Below are positions 1 through 7,245 of a stretch of DNA of 32,318 nt, one piece after another. This DNA comes from CALJIC01 sp039805565 (GTDB lineage: Bacteria; Chloroflexota; Chloroflexia; Chloroflexales; Roseiflexaceae). The stretch covers positions 1-32,318 of the forward strand of contig JBDLTZ010000237.1 in NCBI GenBank assembly GCA_039805565.1, read 5' to 3'. Numbering within the stretch: position 1 is the first letter of the stretch; each line of letters opens with the position of its first letter. The notes under the pieces are model-generated. The model saw only the letters and a list, made by a program, of their open reading frames with translations. It was not told the origin of the DNA and did not search any database. Position numbers and translations under genes: made by a program.

Positions 1-82
1 CATCGGCGCCGCCGCAGGCAAGTGCAGCGATCTCGCTGTAGGAGCCAGGCGGACCGAGGTAGGCAAGTGTCATCATAGTCAT
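1..82 (-). CDS. pheA: Prephenate dehydratase, N-terminal fragment (cut by window edge)
   Basis: Reading the minus strand from an ATG at 82 gives MTMMT followed by LAYLGPPGSYSEIAALACGG, which runs off the left edge. The AYLGPxGSYSExAA signature is the conserved N-terminus of prephenate dehydratase, which converts prephenate to phenylpyruvate in phenylalanine synthesis. Only about 27 codons are visible, so the catalytic and ACT domains cannot be checked. The start could be any of the ATG codons at 82, 76 or 73; none has a clear Shine-Dalgarno sequence. It lies 55 bases downstream of leuA on the same strand, separated by a perfect 16-bp hairpin, so it may be the last gene of the ilv-leu operon or may have its own leader. 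The family call is fairly secure despite the short length. Confidence 0.75.
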   Translation of the reverse strand, partial: MTMMTLAYLGPPGSYSEIAALACGGAD

Positions 83-136
83 GAGTCGTGAGCTGTGAGT
101 CGTGACGCTACGAAGGCTCACGACTCACAGCTCAGC
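82..136. repeat. 7-bp-phased repeat forming a hairpin (leuA-pheA gap)
   Basis: The left side reads TGAGTCG, TGAGCTG, TGAGTCG, TGACGCT, four words in exact 7-bp register. A perfect 16-bp inverted repeat pairs 90-105 with 118-133 around a 12-nt loop. It starts just downstream of the leuA stop. No U-run follows on the minus strand, so it is not a textbook intrinsic terminator; a role in mRNA 3'-end stability or partial termination is inference. Confidence 0.7.
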
Positions 137-137
137 G

Positions 138-1820
<1,683 letters not shown>

Positions 1821-1840
1821 CGTCGCTTCGCTCCTCATAC

Positions 1841-1916
1841 TGAGTTCTGAGTGCTGAGTGCTAAGTGCTGAGTGTGGCCGCCAGAACTCAGCTCTCAGCA
1901 CTCACAACTCAGCACT
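1841..1916. repeat. 7-bp-phased inverted repeat (ilvC-leuA gap)
   Basis: Left arm 1841-1874 is built of TGAGTTC, TGAGTGC, TGAGTGC, TAAGTGC, TGAGTG. The right arm 1884-1916 is a nearly complementary run of CTCAGCA-type words. About 32 positions pair with roughly six mismatches, giving a long imperfect stem around a short GC loop. It occupies essentially the whole gap between ilvC and leuA and would fold in the polycistronic mRNA. Confidence 0.75.
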
Positions 1917-1919
1917 GGC

Positions 1920-2942
1920 TTAGGCTCCGCCGCTGCCCGGGATGACTTCCTTCGGGTTGACGAACGGCATCATGCGGCGCAGCTCGCGGCCGACCTGCTC
2001 GATGCGGTGATCCACATCACCGGAGCGGTAGCTGTTGAAGCGCGGCCGGCCGTTGTGGTTCTCCTCGATCCAGTCCTCGGCGAAGGCGCCGCCCTGGATG
2101 TCGGCCAGGACCTGCTTCATCGCCCGGCGGGTCTCCTCGGTGACGATCTTCGGGCCGGTGATGTAGTCACCCCACTCGGCCGTGTCGGACACCGAGTAGC
2201 GCATATAGTTGAGGCCGCCCTGGTAGAACAGGTCGACGATCAGCTTCAGCTCGTGCATGCACTCGAAGTAAGCCACCTCGGGCTGGTAGCCGGCCTCGAC
2301 CAGGGTCTCGAAGGCAGTCTTGACCAGGGCCGAGACGCCGCCGCAGAGCACCACCTGCTCGCCGAAGAGGTCGGTCTCAGTCTCCTCGGAGAAGGTCGTC
2401 TTGAGCACGCCGGCGCGGGTGCAGCCGATGCCCTTGGCGTAGGCCAGGGCGTCCTCGAGCGCAGTGCCGGTCGCGTCCTGGTGGATGGCCACGAGGCCGG
2501 GGACACCGCCGCCCTGGGTGAAGACCTCGCGGACGCGGTGGCCGGGGGCCTTGGGGGCCACCATGCTCACGTTCACGCCGGCAGGGGGAACGATCTGGCC
2601 GTAGCGGATGTTGAAGCCGTGGGCGAACATCAGCGTCTTGCCGGGGGTCAGGTGCGGGGCGATCTCATCGCGGTAGATCTGCGCCTGGCCGGTGTCCGGC
2701 GTGACGATCATAATGAACTGGGCCTCCTTGGCGGCGTCGGCCACTGTGGCCACGCGCAGCCCGAGGCCTTCGGCCTTGGCCCAGCTCTTCGAGCCGCTAT
2801 ACAGGCCGACGATCACGTCCGCACCGCTCTCCTTGAGGTTGAGGGCGTGTGCGTGGCCCTGGCTGCCGAACCCGATGATCGCGATCGGGCGGCCGGCGAG
2901 GCGCCCAAGGTCGGCCTGCTTGTCGTAGTAGATTTCTGCCAT
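1920..2942 (-). CDS. ilvC: Ketol-acid reductoisomerase
   Basis: This 340-residue enzyme is the short, class I length. It isomerises and reduces acetolactate or acetohydroxybutyrate to the dihydroxy acid in valine and isoleucine synthesis, using NAD(P)H and Mg2+. The Rossmann motif IIGFGSQGHAHALNLKESG sits at residues 22-40. The cofactor-specificity loop reads GLYSGSKSW (about 46-54), with serines suited to a 2'-phosphate, so NADPH is likely but unproven. The acidic metal ligands lie in the C-terminal knotted domain, where ELKLIVDL and the following E-rich helices are intact. The ATG at 2942 has GAGGAG just upstream; a 15-residue in-frame extension to 2987 is not conserved. It is third in ilvB-ilvN-ilvC-leuA. 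Confidence 0.96.
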   Translation of the reverse strand: MAEIYYDKQADLGRLAGRPIAIIGFGSQGHAHALNLKESGADVIVGLYSGSKSWAKAEGLGLRVATVADAAKEAQFIMIVTPDTGQAQIYRDEIAPHLTPGKTLMFAHGFNIRYGQIVPPAGVNVSMVAPKAPGHRVREVFTQGGGVPGLVAIHQDATGTALEDALAYAKGIGCTRAGVLKTTFSEETETDLFGEQVVLCGGVSALVKTAFETLVEAGYQPEVAYFECMHELKLIVDLFYQGGLNYMRYSVSDTAEWGDYITGPKIVTEETRRAMKQVLADIQGGAFAEDWIEENHNGRPRFNSYRSGDVDHRIEQVGRELRRMMPFVNPKEVIPGSGGA

Positions 2943-2998
2943 GATCTCCTCTGCGAGTGCGTTTCTTGCGCCCGCTGACGCGGGCATGGGTTATCTTC

Positions 2999-3110
2999 TC
3001 GGGGACCTGCGGCCCCCGGACCCCGCTGGTTGTGCTCGGGGGCCTGCGGCCCCGAACCCTGCTGGGCGAGAGAGGCTCTAGATGCATCAAGGGAGGGCAA
3101 GCCCTCCCTT
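2999..3110. repeat. GC-rich palindromes in the ilvN-ilvC gap
   Basis: Two near-identical units start at about 2999 and 3035, with the core CTCGGGGxCCTGCGGCCCC followed by an ACCCxGCTGG tail. They are followed by a perfect 10-bp palindrome, AAGGGAGGGC-AA-GCCCTCCCTT (3089-3110). None has a following U-run on the minus strand. They fill most of the 183-base gap between ilvN and ilvC, so they must be transcribed if the operon is one unit. Confidence 0.7.
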
Positions 3111-3125
3111 GAACCTCCCGCCCGT

Positions 3126-3665
3126 CTAGTTGAGCGTCGCCACGCGCTCTGTGTGGCCGTTGCCCTCGACGAACTCCTCGGCGTTATGGCCGCGGGCGCC
3201 GCGCACCATGGCGATGCGGCCGGTGCGCATCATCTCCTTGATGCCGAAGGGCTTGACCACGTCGATGAAGTTCTGGACCTTGGACGGCGAGCCGGTCATC
3301 TCGATGACCATCGTCGTGACGCCGACGTCCACGATCTTGGCATCGAACACCTCGGCGAGAGCCACGATCTCAGCACGCTTGGCGCTGGGCGCGTGCAGCT
3401 TCATCAGCGCCATCTCACGCTCCACCGTCGAGTCGCTGGTCACATCACTGACCTTCAGCACCTCGATCAGACGGTAGAGCTGCTTGACCACCTGCTCGAC
3501 GTCCTCCCACTCCACCACCAGCGTGATCCGGCTGACGCCAGGCGTCTCTGAGTGGCCGACGGCCAGGCTCTCGATGTTGTAGCCGCGCCGACGCACCAGG
3601 CCTACCACGCGGCTCAGCACGCCGGGGCGGTCCTGGACCAGTGCGACGATCGTGTGCTTCTTCAC
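3126..3665 (-). CDS. ilvN: Acetolactate synthase small (regulatory) subunit
   Basis: This 179-residue protein is the regulatory partner of IlvB and confers valine sensitivity and full activity on the synthase. The N-terminal ACT domain covers about residues 4-80 (HTIVALVQDRPGVLSRVVGL, then RRRGYNIESLAVG). The C-terminal ALS small-subunit domain follows, including MALMKL and EMTGSPSKVQNFIDVVKPFGI. It uses a GTG start at 3665, with AAAGGAAA about nine bases upstream. The length is typical of the long IlvN/IlvH form. It sits between ilvB and ilvC on the same strand and is separated from ilvB by a long inverted repeat. Whether it is called ilvN or ilvH is a naming choice. Confidence 0.95.
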   Translation of the reverse strand: MKKHTIVALVQDRPGVLSRVVGLVRRRGYNIESLAVGHSETPGVSRITLVVEWEDVEQVVKQLYRLIEVLKVSDVTSDSTVEREMALMKLHAPSAKRAEIVALAEVFDAKIVDVGVTTMVIEMTGSPSKVQNFIDVVKPFGIKEMMRTGRIAMVRGARGHNAEEFVEGNGHTERVATLN

Positions 3666-3688
3666 AGTCTGTTTCCTTTGGCAGTTTG

Positions 3689-3753
3689 GGGGCGCAGCAG
3701 TCGCCCGCTACAGTCTGAGAGGTGGCTGAGCCACGGGGCGACTGCTGCACCCC
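3689..3753 (-). repeat. 18-bp inverted repeat in the ilvB-ilvN gap
   Basis: Positions 3689-3706 (GGGGCGCAGCAGTCGCCC) and 3736-3753 are complementary at 17 of 18 positions. In the minus-strand transcript the odd pair becomes a G-U wobble, so the RNA helix would be continuous. The loop holds a smaller hairpin (GTGGC-TGA-GCCAC, 3722-3734). It sits about 24 bases upstream of the ilvN start and has no U-run. Confidence 0.7.
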
Positions 3754-3769
3754 TACCTTCGCGGCGGGG

Positions 3770-5515
3770 CTACGCGCTGGGCGCCTCGGTGATCATGTCG
3801 CCGATCGACGTGTTCTGCGGGACCATCGGGAAGACGTTGACCTCGCGCTCGACGCGGAAGTCGAGCAGCACCGGGCCGTCGTGCGCCATGGCCTCGTCGA
3901 GCGCCGCCTGCACCTGGTCGGAGTGCTCGACGGTGATGCCCTTCCAGTAGTAGGCCTCGGCCAGCTTCGCGAAGTTCGGGCCGGAGAGCGGCGTGCCGCT
4001 GTAGCGCTTGTTCTCGAACAGCTCCTGCCACTGGCGCACCATGCCCAGGTAGCCGTTGTTGATCACACAGACCTTGATATTCTTGATGTCCTCCTGGACG
4101 ATGGTCGCCATCTCCTGGTTGGTCATCTGGAAGCCGCCGTCGCCGCAGACCACCCAGACCGTCTTATTGGGGTGGGCCACCGCCGCGCCGAGGGATGCGG
4201 GCACCGAGAAGCCCATCGTGGCTGCGCCGCCGGATGTGATGTGCGTACGAGGGCCGGCGTTCCAGTCGATCAGCTGGGCAGCCCACATCTGGTGCTGGCC
4301 CACGTCACTGACAAGAATGTAGCCGTCACCCTGCTTCGCCAGAGTCTTGTTCAGCGCGTCGTAGACATCGTGCGGCGGCAGGGTCATGCCGACGGTGGCG
4401 GCGCGGTTGACGTACTGCTGCTTGCCTTGGTGCTTCTCCTGGAGGTCGCGGATGTGCTCCATCCAGTCGGAGGCGTGGGAGTGCAGGCTGGCAAGCTCCT
4501 CCTTCGAGGGCATCTCCTCGAGCAGAGCCTGGAGCGTCAGGCGCGCATCGCCAACGATCGGCACCGTCACCTTGACGTTCTTACCGATCTCAGAGGGGTC
4601 GATGTCGACGTGGATGACCTTGGCGTTGGGCGCGAAAGTGCTGGCCTTGCCGGTGACGCGGTCGTCGAAGCGGCCGCCGATGTTGAAGAGGACGTCGCAC
4701 TCCTGAATGGCGCGGTTGGCGTGGACCCAGCCGTGCATGCCGGGCATGCCCAAGCTCAGCGGGTGCTCCTCGGGGAACGAGCCAATGCCGTGGAGGGTGG
4801 TGATCACCGGAATGCGCAGCTGCTCAGCGAAGGCGCGCAGCTCGCGCTCGGCGCCCGACATGATCACACCGTTGCCCGCGATGATAACCGGCTTCTTGGC
4901 GCCGGCCAGCAGCTTCAGCGCCTCGCGCACCTGCTTGCGGTTGGGCTGCGTCGTGGGCTTGTAGCCGGGGAGATTCAGCTTGATATCCCAGTTCGGGACT
5001 GTCATCTTCTGCATCGCGTCTTTAGTGATATCGATCAGCACCGGGCCGGGGCGGCCGGTCGTCGCGATGTAGATCGCCTCATCGAAGACGTAGGCCAGCT
5101 CGTTGACGTCCTTCACCAGGTAGTTGTGCTTGGTGATCGGCATCGTGATACCGGTGATATCCGTCTCCTGGAAGGCGTCCTTGCCGAGCACATGGCTGCC
5201 GACCTGGCCGCAGATCGCCAGGATGGGGTTCGAGTCCATCATGGCGTCGGCAATCGGCGTCACCAAGTTCGTCACTCCGGGGCCGGAGGTGCCGATGCAG
5301 ACCCCGAGCTTGCCGGTGGCGCGGGCGTAGCCTTGCGCGGCGTGCCCCGCACCCTGCTCGTGGCGGCAGAGGACGTGGCGCAGCTTCTCGCGGTACTCCC
5401 ACATCGCGAAGTAGAACGGCATAATGGCGCCGCCCGGGATACCGAACATCACGTCGACCCCATTGCGGATCAGAGCCTCACACATGATCTGGGCGCCGGT
5501 GCGCTTCTCGGACAT
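3770..5515 (-). CDS. ilvB: Acetolactate synthase large (catalytic) subunit
   Basis: This 581-residue thiamine-diphosphate enzyme makes acetolactate from pyruvate and acetohydroxybutyrate from pyruvate plus 2-oxobutyrate. The N-terminal pyrimidine-binding domain contains FGIPGGAIMPFY (24-35) and the activating glutamate E53 in CRHEQGAGHAAQGYARATGK. The central domain (about 190-330) includes PVIIAGNGVI. The C-terminal diphosphate-binding domain carries CGDGGFQMTNQEMATI and NNGYLGMVRQWQ, the GDG...NN Mg-ThDP motif. The start at 5515 has GAGGAGG seven bases upstream. It is the first structural gene of the operon and is preceded by a leader of roughly 620 nt from the predicted transcription start, containing the attenuator described below. 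Confidence 0.96.
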   Translation of the reverse strand: MSEKRTGAQIMCEALIRNGVDVMFGIPGGAIMPFYFAMWEYREKLRHVLCRHEQGAGHAAQGYARATGKLGVCIGTSGPGVTNLVTPIADAMMDSNPILAICGQVGSHVLGKDAFQETDITGITMPITKHNYLVKDVNELAYVFDEAIYIATTGRPGPVLIDITKDAMQKMTVPNWDIKLNLPGYKPTTQPNRKQVREALKLLAGAKKPVIIAGNGVIMSGAERELRAFAEQLRIPVITTLHGIGSFPEEHPLSLGMPGMHGWVHANRAIQECDVLFNIGGRFDDRVTGKASTFAPNAKVIHVDIDPSEIGKNVKVTVPIVGDARLTLQALLEEMPSKEELASLHSHASDWMEHIRDLQEKHQGKQQYVNRAATVGMTLPPHDVYDALNKTLAKQGDGYILVSDVGQHQMWAAQLIDWNAGPRTHITSGGAATMGFSVPASLGAAVAHPNKTVWVVCGDGGFQMTNQEMATIVQEDIKNIKVCVINNGYLGMVRQWQELFENKRYSGTPLSGPNFAKLAEAYYWKGITVEHSDQVQAALDEAMAHDGPVLLDFRVEREVNVFPMVPQNTSIGDMITEAPSA

Positions 5516-5533
5516 CTGTGCCTCCTCAAAGTA

Positions 5534-5562
5534 GCGAGTGCTGAGTGCTCAGTGCTGAGTAT
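5534..5562. repeat. 7-bp-phased repeat upstream of ilvB
   Basis: Four words in exact 7-bp register, CGAGTGC, TGAGTGC, TCAGTGC, TGAGTAT (5535-5562), end ten bases before the ilvB ribosome-binding site. Positions 5537-5552 are complementary at 15 of 16 bases to 5733-5748 (CTCAGCACTCAGCACT), so the two copies could close a domain of about 200 nt in the ilvB leader. Confidence 0.7.
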
Positions 5563-5605
5563 CCTGCCGTGTGGCGCTCGCGCTGTTTTACAGCACACGG
5601 AGGAT
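5561..5605 (-). repeat. Leader hairpin upstream of ilvB
   Basis: ATCCT (5561-5565) and CCGTGT (5567-5572) pair with ACACGG (5595-5600) and AGGAT (5601-5605). An inner GCTGT-TTT-ACAGC stem lies near the tip. The structure lies inside the larger pairing between 5537-5552 and 5733-5748. It is a plausible element of the ilvB 5' leader; its function is unknown. Confidence 0.5.
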
Positions 5606-5822
5606 CACGGCCAGCCACTGGCAGGCCATAGTTCCCGTCGTTGGGTGATCCGATCTGGAATGAAGACTCTCTGGGCGACTGTGCGCTGGTGATGTGTCAG
5701 GCTTCGTCCGCAGACGGACTCGGCGCTCGAACCTCAGCACTCAGCACTACTCTGAGCGGCAGTGCTCGTTCTCGACCGCTCCGCGCGGCCGCGCCGCCAT
5801 CATCGGCAGCCAGGTACCAAGC

Positions 5823-5924
5823 TCACGACCGGGACCGTGGGCGGGCGCGTACGGGCACTGGCGCAGGCGCCAACTGCCTAGGCGCCAGAGTACGCTCCAA
5901 CCACTCCTTGATGCGCTTGATCAT
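5823..5924 (-). CDS. Small ORF in the ilv leader, 33 residues, unknown
   Basis: An ATG at 5924, preceded by GGGGGGACAG, opens a 33-codon frame ending in TGA at 5823. It begins MIKRIKEWLERTLAPRQLAP, which would form a short amphipathic basic helix. It continues as a Pro/Arg-rich tail (APVPVRARPRSRS). It lies on the operon strand, about 35 nt past the attenuator terminator and 300 nt before ilvB. I do not recognise it. It is not enriched in branched-chain residues, so it is not a second regulatory leader peptide of the classical kind. It could be a genuine small protein or a chance frame in high-GC DNA. Confidence 0.3.
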   Translation of the reverse strand: MIKRIKEWLERTLAPRQLAPAPVPVRARPRSRS

Positions 5925-5950
5925 CTGTCCCCCCGGTGCGGTGAGCCACC

Positions 5951-5988
5951 TAAAACCGAAGGCCCCTCCCAGCCTTGGGAGGGGCCTT
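5951..5988 (-). terminator. Attenuator terminator of the ilv operon
   Basis: A perfect 13-bp stem pairs 5959-5971 with 5976-5988 around a 4-nt loop. On the minus strand it is followed by CGGTTTTAGG. It lies 43 nt after the stop codon of the leader peptide and about 440 nt before ilvB, which is the position of an attenuator rather than a gene-end terminator. No plus-strand gene ends here. Confidence 0.75.
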
Positions 5989-6027
5989 ACTTTACCGCTT
6001 TCGCTGCTCAGTACCGGTTCCTCCCAA
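5975..6027 (-). promoter_or_regulatory. Predicted antiterminator pairing in the ilv leader
   Basis: Minus-strand TTGGGAGG (6020-6027) is the exact reverse complement of CCTCCCAA (5975-5982), which is the 5' arm and loop edge of the terminator. Forming this helix would break the terminator. The upstream strand starts five bases past the leader stop codon (6032-6034), so a ribosome resting at the stop would cover it. A ribosome stalled in the Leu/Ile codons would leave it free. Regulation is inferred from this geometry. Confidence 0.65.
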
Positions 6028-6031
6028 ACTC

Positions 6032-6103
6032 CTAGAGACCCTTAATAAGAATAAGGGCTACAAGAAGGAGGCTAAGGAGAAGACTTCGGTGAGAGCGGCT
6101 CAT
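6032..6103 (-). CDS. Branched-chain amino acid leader peptide (attenuation peptide)
   Basis: An ATG at 6103 opens a 23-codon frame ending in TAG at 6032. Residues 8-20 read LLLSLLLVALILI, and the peptide has 9 Leu, 2 Ile and 1 Val in 23. The Leu codons are six CTT and three CTC with no CTG, and both Ile codons are ATT. The genes around it strongly prefer CTG/CTC and ATC, so the peptide uses slow-looking codons. It begins about 30 nt after the predicted transcription start; AGGAAG lies about 11 bases upstream of the ATG, a weak and rather distant ribosome site. The next in-frame codon upstream that matters is a stop, so no longer form is likely. It is followed by an antiterminator strand and a terminator, the arrangement of ilvL and leuL in Proteobacteria. 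Its job would be to sense charged leucine (and perhaps isoleucine) tRNA. Confidence 0.8.
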   Translation of the reverse strand: MSRSHRSLLLSLLLVALILIKGL

Positions 6104-6140
6104 GCGCGAGTGTACTTCCTATCAGTTCTGCACAAGGCGG

Positions 6141-6170
6141 AGTATACCCTACAAGGTAAAAACCTGTCAA
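6141..6170 (-). promoter_or_regulatory. Sigma-70-type promoter of the ilv operon
   Basis: On the minus strand TTGACA (6165-6170) and TATACT (6141-6146) are separated by 18 bases. The -35 is perfect and the -10 has five of six consensus bases. Transcription would begin near 6134, about 30 nt before the leader peptide ATG. Confidence 0.75.
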
Positions 6171-6224
6171 GCGCAATCTCGTGCAAATGGGTAGCGAAAG
6201 CAGTACATCAGTAACTCTCTCTGT

Positions 6225-6254
6225 TTGACATACCGGCCTGTGACGTGCTACGAT
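6225..6254 (+). promoter_or_regulatory. Candidate promoter of the response-regulator gene
   Basis: TTGACA (6225-6230) and TACGAT (6249-6254) are separated by 18 bases on the plus strand, 72 bases upstream of the response-regulator start. The -35 is perfect and the -10 has four of six consensus bases. It diverges from the ilv promoter. Confidence 0.5.
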
Positions 6255-6271
6255 TCGTGTAACAACGCATC

Positions 6272-6287
6272 TGTGATCATGTTCACA
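6272..6287. promoter_or_regulatory. CRP/FNR-type palindrome
   Basis: TGTGATCATGTTCACA matches the TGTGA-N6-TCACA half-site pattern exactly. It lies downstream of the predicted response-regulator promoter, about 40 bases before the ATG, so a bound protein would act as a roadblock unless another promoter is used. A second TTGACA at 6294-6299 has no good -10. Which regulator binds is unknown. Confidence 0.45.
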
Positions 6288-6325
6288 AAGGCCTTGACAG
6301 GGCCTCGCCGTGCGGGAGAGTGACG

Positions 6326-7117
6326 ATGAGCCAGCCCGAACGTCTGCTTCTGGTTGACGACGAGACGAACATTCGACTGACCCTAAGCGCCCTTCTCCAG
6401 CGTGCCGGCTACGATGTCACGACCGCTAGCGGGGGTGCAGAGGCGATCAACCTTCTGGATCAGCACACCTACGATCTGTTGCTGGTGGACCTGAAGATGC
6501 CCGGCATCGACGGAATGCAGGTGGTGGCGGCGGCACGCGCGCGCAGCTCAGACCTCGCGATTATTGTGCTGACCGGCCACGGCTCGCTGGAGACGGCGAT
6601 CGAGGGGATGCGGTACAACATCTTCGACTATATGTTGAAGACAACGGAGCCCGCGAAGGTGGTTGAGCGCGTGGGGGCCGCGCTGCAGACGCACGCCCAC
6701 GAGGCGCGGCGGCGGGCCCTGCTCGACGCGGTGGGTCAGGCGGTGCAGGAGCTGCGCGGCACGAGCTCGGTCTCCGGCGAGGCAAGCGCGCCCCAGGCAG
6801 AACGAACCATCACCGTCGGCGCTCTGCAGCTCGACACCTGGCGCCAGGTGGCCACGCTGAACGGGCGTACGCTGTCTCTCACGCCGACGGAGTTCCGCGT
6901 GCTGCTGTGCCTCGCTGAGCACGTCGGCACAATGCTCTCGTACGGCCAGCTCGTGAAATGCGCCCAAGGCTACGAGACGAGCGACCTGGAGGCGGGCGAG
7001 CTGATCAAGCCGCATATCCACCACCTGCGCCAGAAGCTCGAGCCGGACCCCAGCACACCGCGCTATATTCTGAACGTGCGCGGCAAGGGGTATCTGCTTT
7101 CTGTGGCGAACGAGTAG
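6326..7117 (+). CDS. OmpR-family response regulator (orphan)
   Basis: This 263-residue two-domain DNA-binding regulator has an N-terminal receiver domain (about 5-120) with the acidic pair D11/D12, phospho-acceptor D55 in LLLVDLKMPGIDG, T83 in VLTGHGS, and K105 in YMLKTTEPAK. The usual K-P after the lysine is K-T here. The C-terminal winged helix (about 160-260) shows LTPTEFRVLLCLAEH and RYILNVRGKGYLL, which are OmpR/PhoB hallmarks. I prefer ATG 6326 (GGGAGAG just upstream) to a GTG at 6320. No histidine kinase gene is adjacent, so its partner must be elsewhere. It diverges from the ilv operon, with a 220-base shared control region. It could in principle regulate ilv, but nothing in the sequence shows that. 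Confidence 0.9.
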   Translation: MSQPERLLLVDDETNIRLTLSALLQRAGYDVTTASGGAEAINLLDQHTYDLLLVDLKMPGIDGMQVVAAARARSSDLAIIVLTGHGSLETAIEGMRYNIFDYMLKTTEPAKVVERVGAALQTHAHEARRRALLDAVGQAVQELRGTSSVSGEASAPQAERTITVGALQLDTWRQVATLNGRTLSLTPTEFRVLLCLAEHVGTMLSYGQLVKCAQGYETSDLEAGELIKPHIHHLRQKLEPDPSTPRYILNVRGKGYLLSVANE

Positions 7118-7152
7118 GGCTGCGCCAACCCGTTCGTGAGTGATGGCTTTTT

Positions 7153-7173
7153 GTGGAGGGCTGCGCCCTCCAC
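7153..7173. repeat. Perfect palindrome between convergent genes
   Basis: GTGGAGGGC-TGC-GCCCTCCAC is a 9-bp perfect stem with a 3-nt loop, between the ends of the response regulator and the HAD-like gene. A partial second copy of the left arm (TGTGGAGGGCTGCG) lies at about 7211-7226. It belongs to the GC palindrome class seen elsewhere in the window and may terminate both genes, although no U-run follows on either strand. Confidence 0.55.
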
Positions 7174-7245
7174 GCCCCCCCTGGGCTGCGCCCACCCCAC
7201 TCGCCAGACTTTCTGTGGAGGGCTGCGACCGAGACCTCCCGTGGA

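Noticed and set aside
5959..6134. T-box riboswitch in the ilv leader, because GGGAGGAACCGG near 6014-6025 resembles the T-box GGGTGGTACCGC core.
   Set aside because: Only about 110 nt separate the predicted transcription start from this site, too little for a stem I with specifier loop. The same segment codes for and follows a Leu/Ile-rich peptide. The pairing partner is a plain 8-nt complement, not the T-box 3' side.
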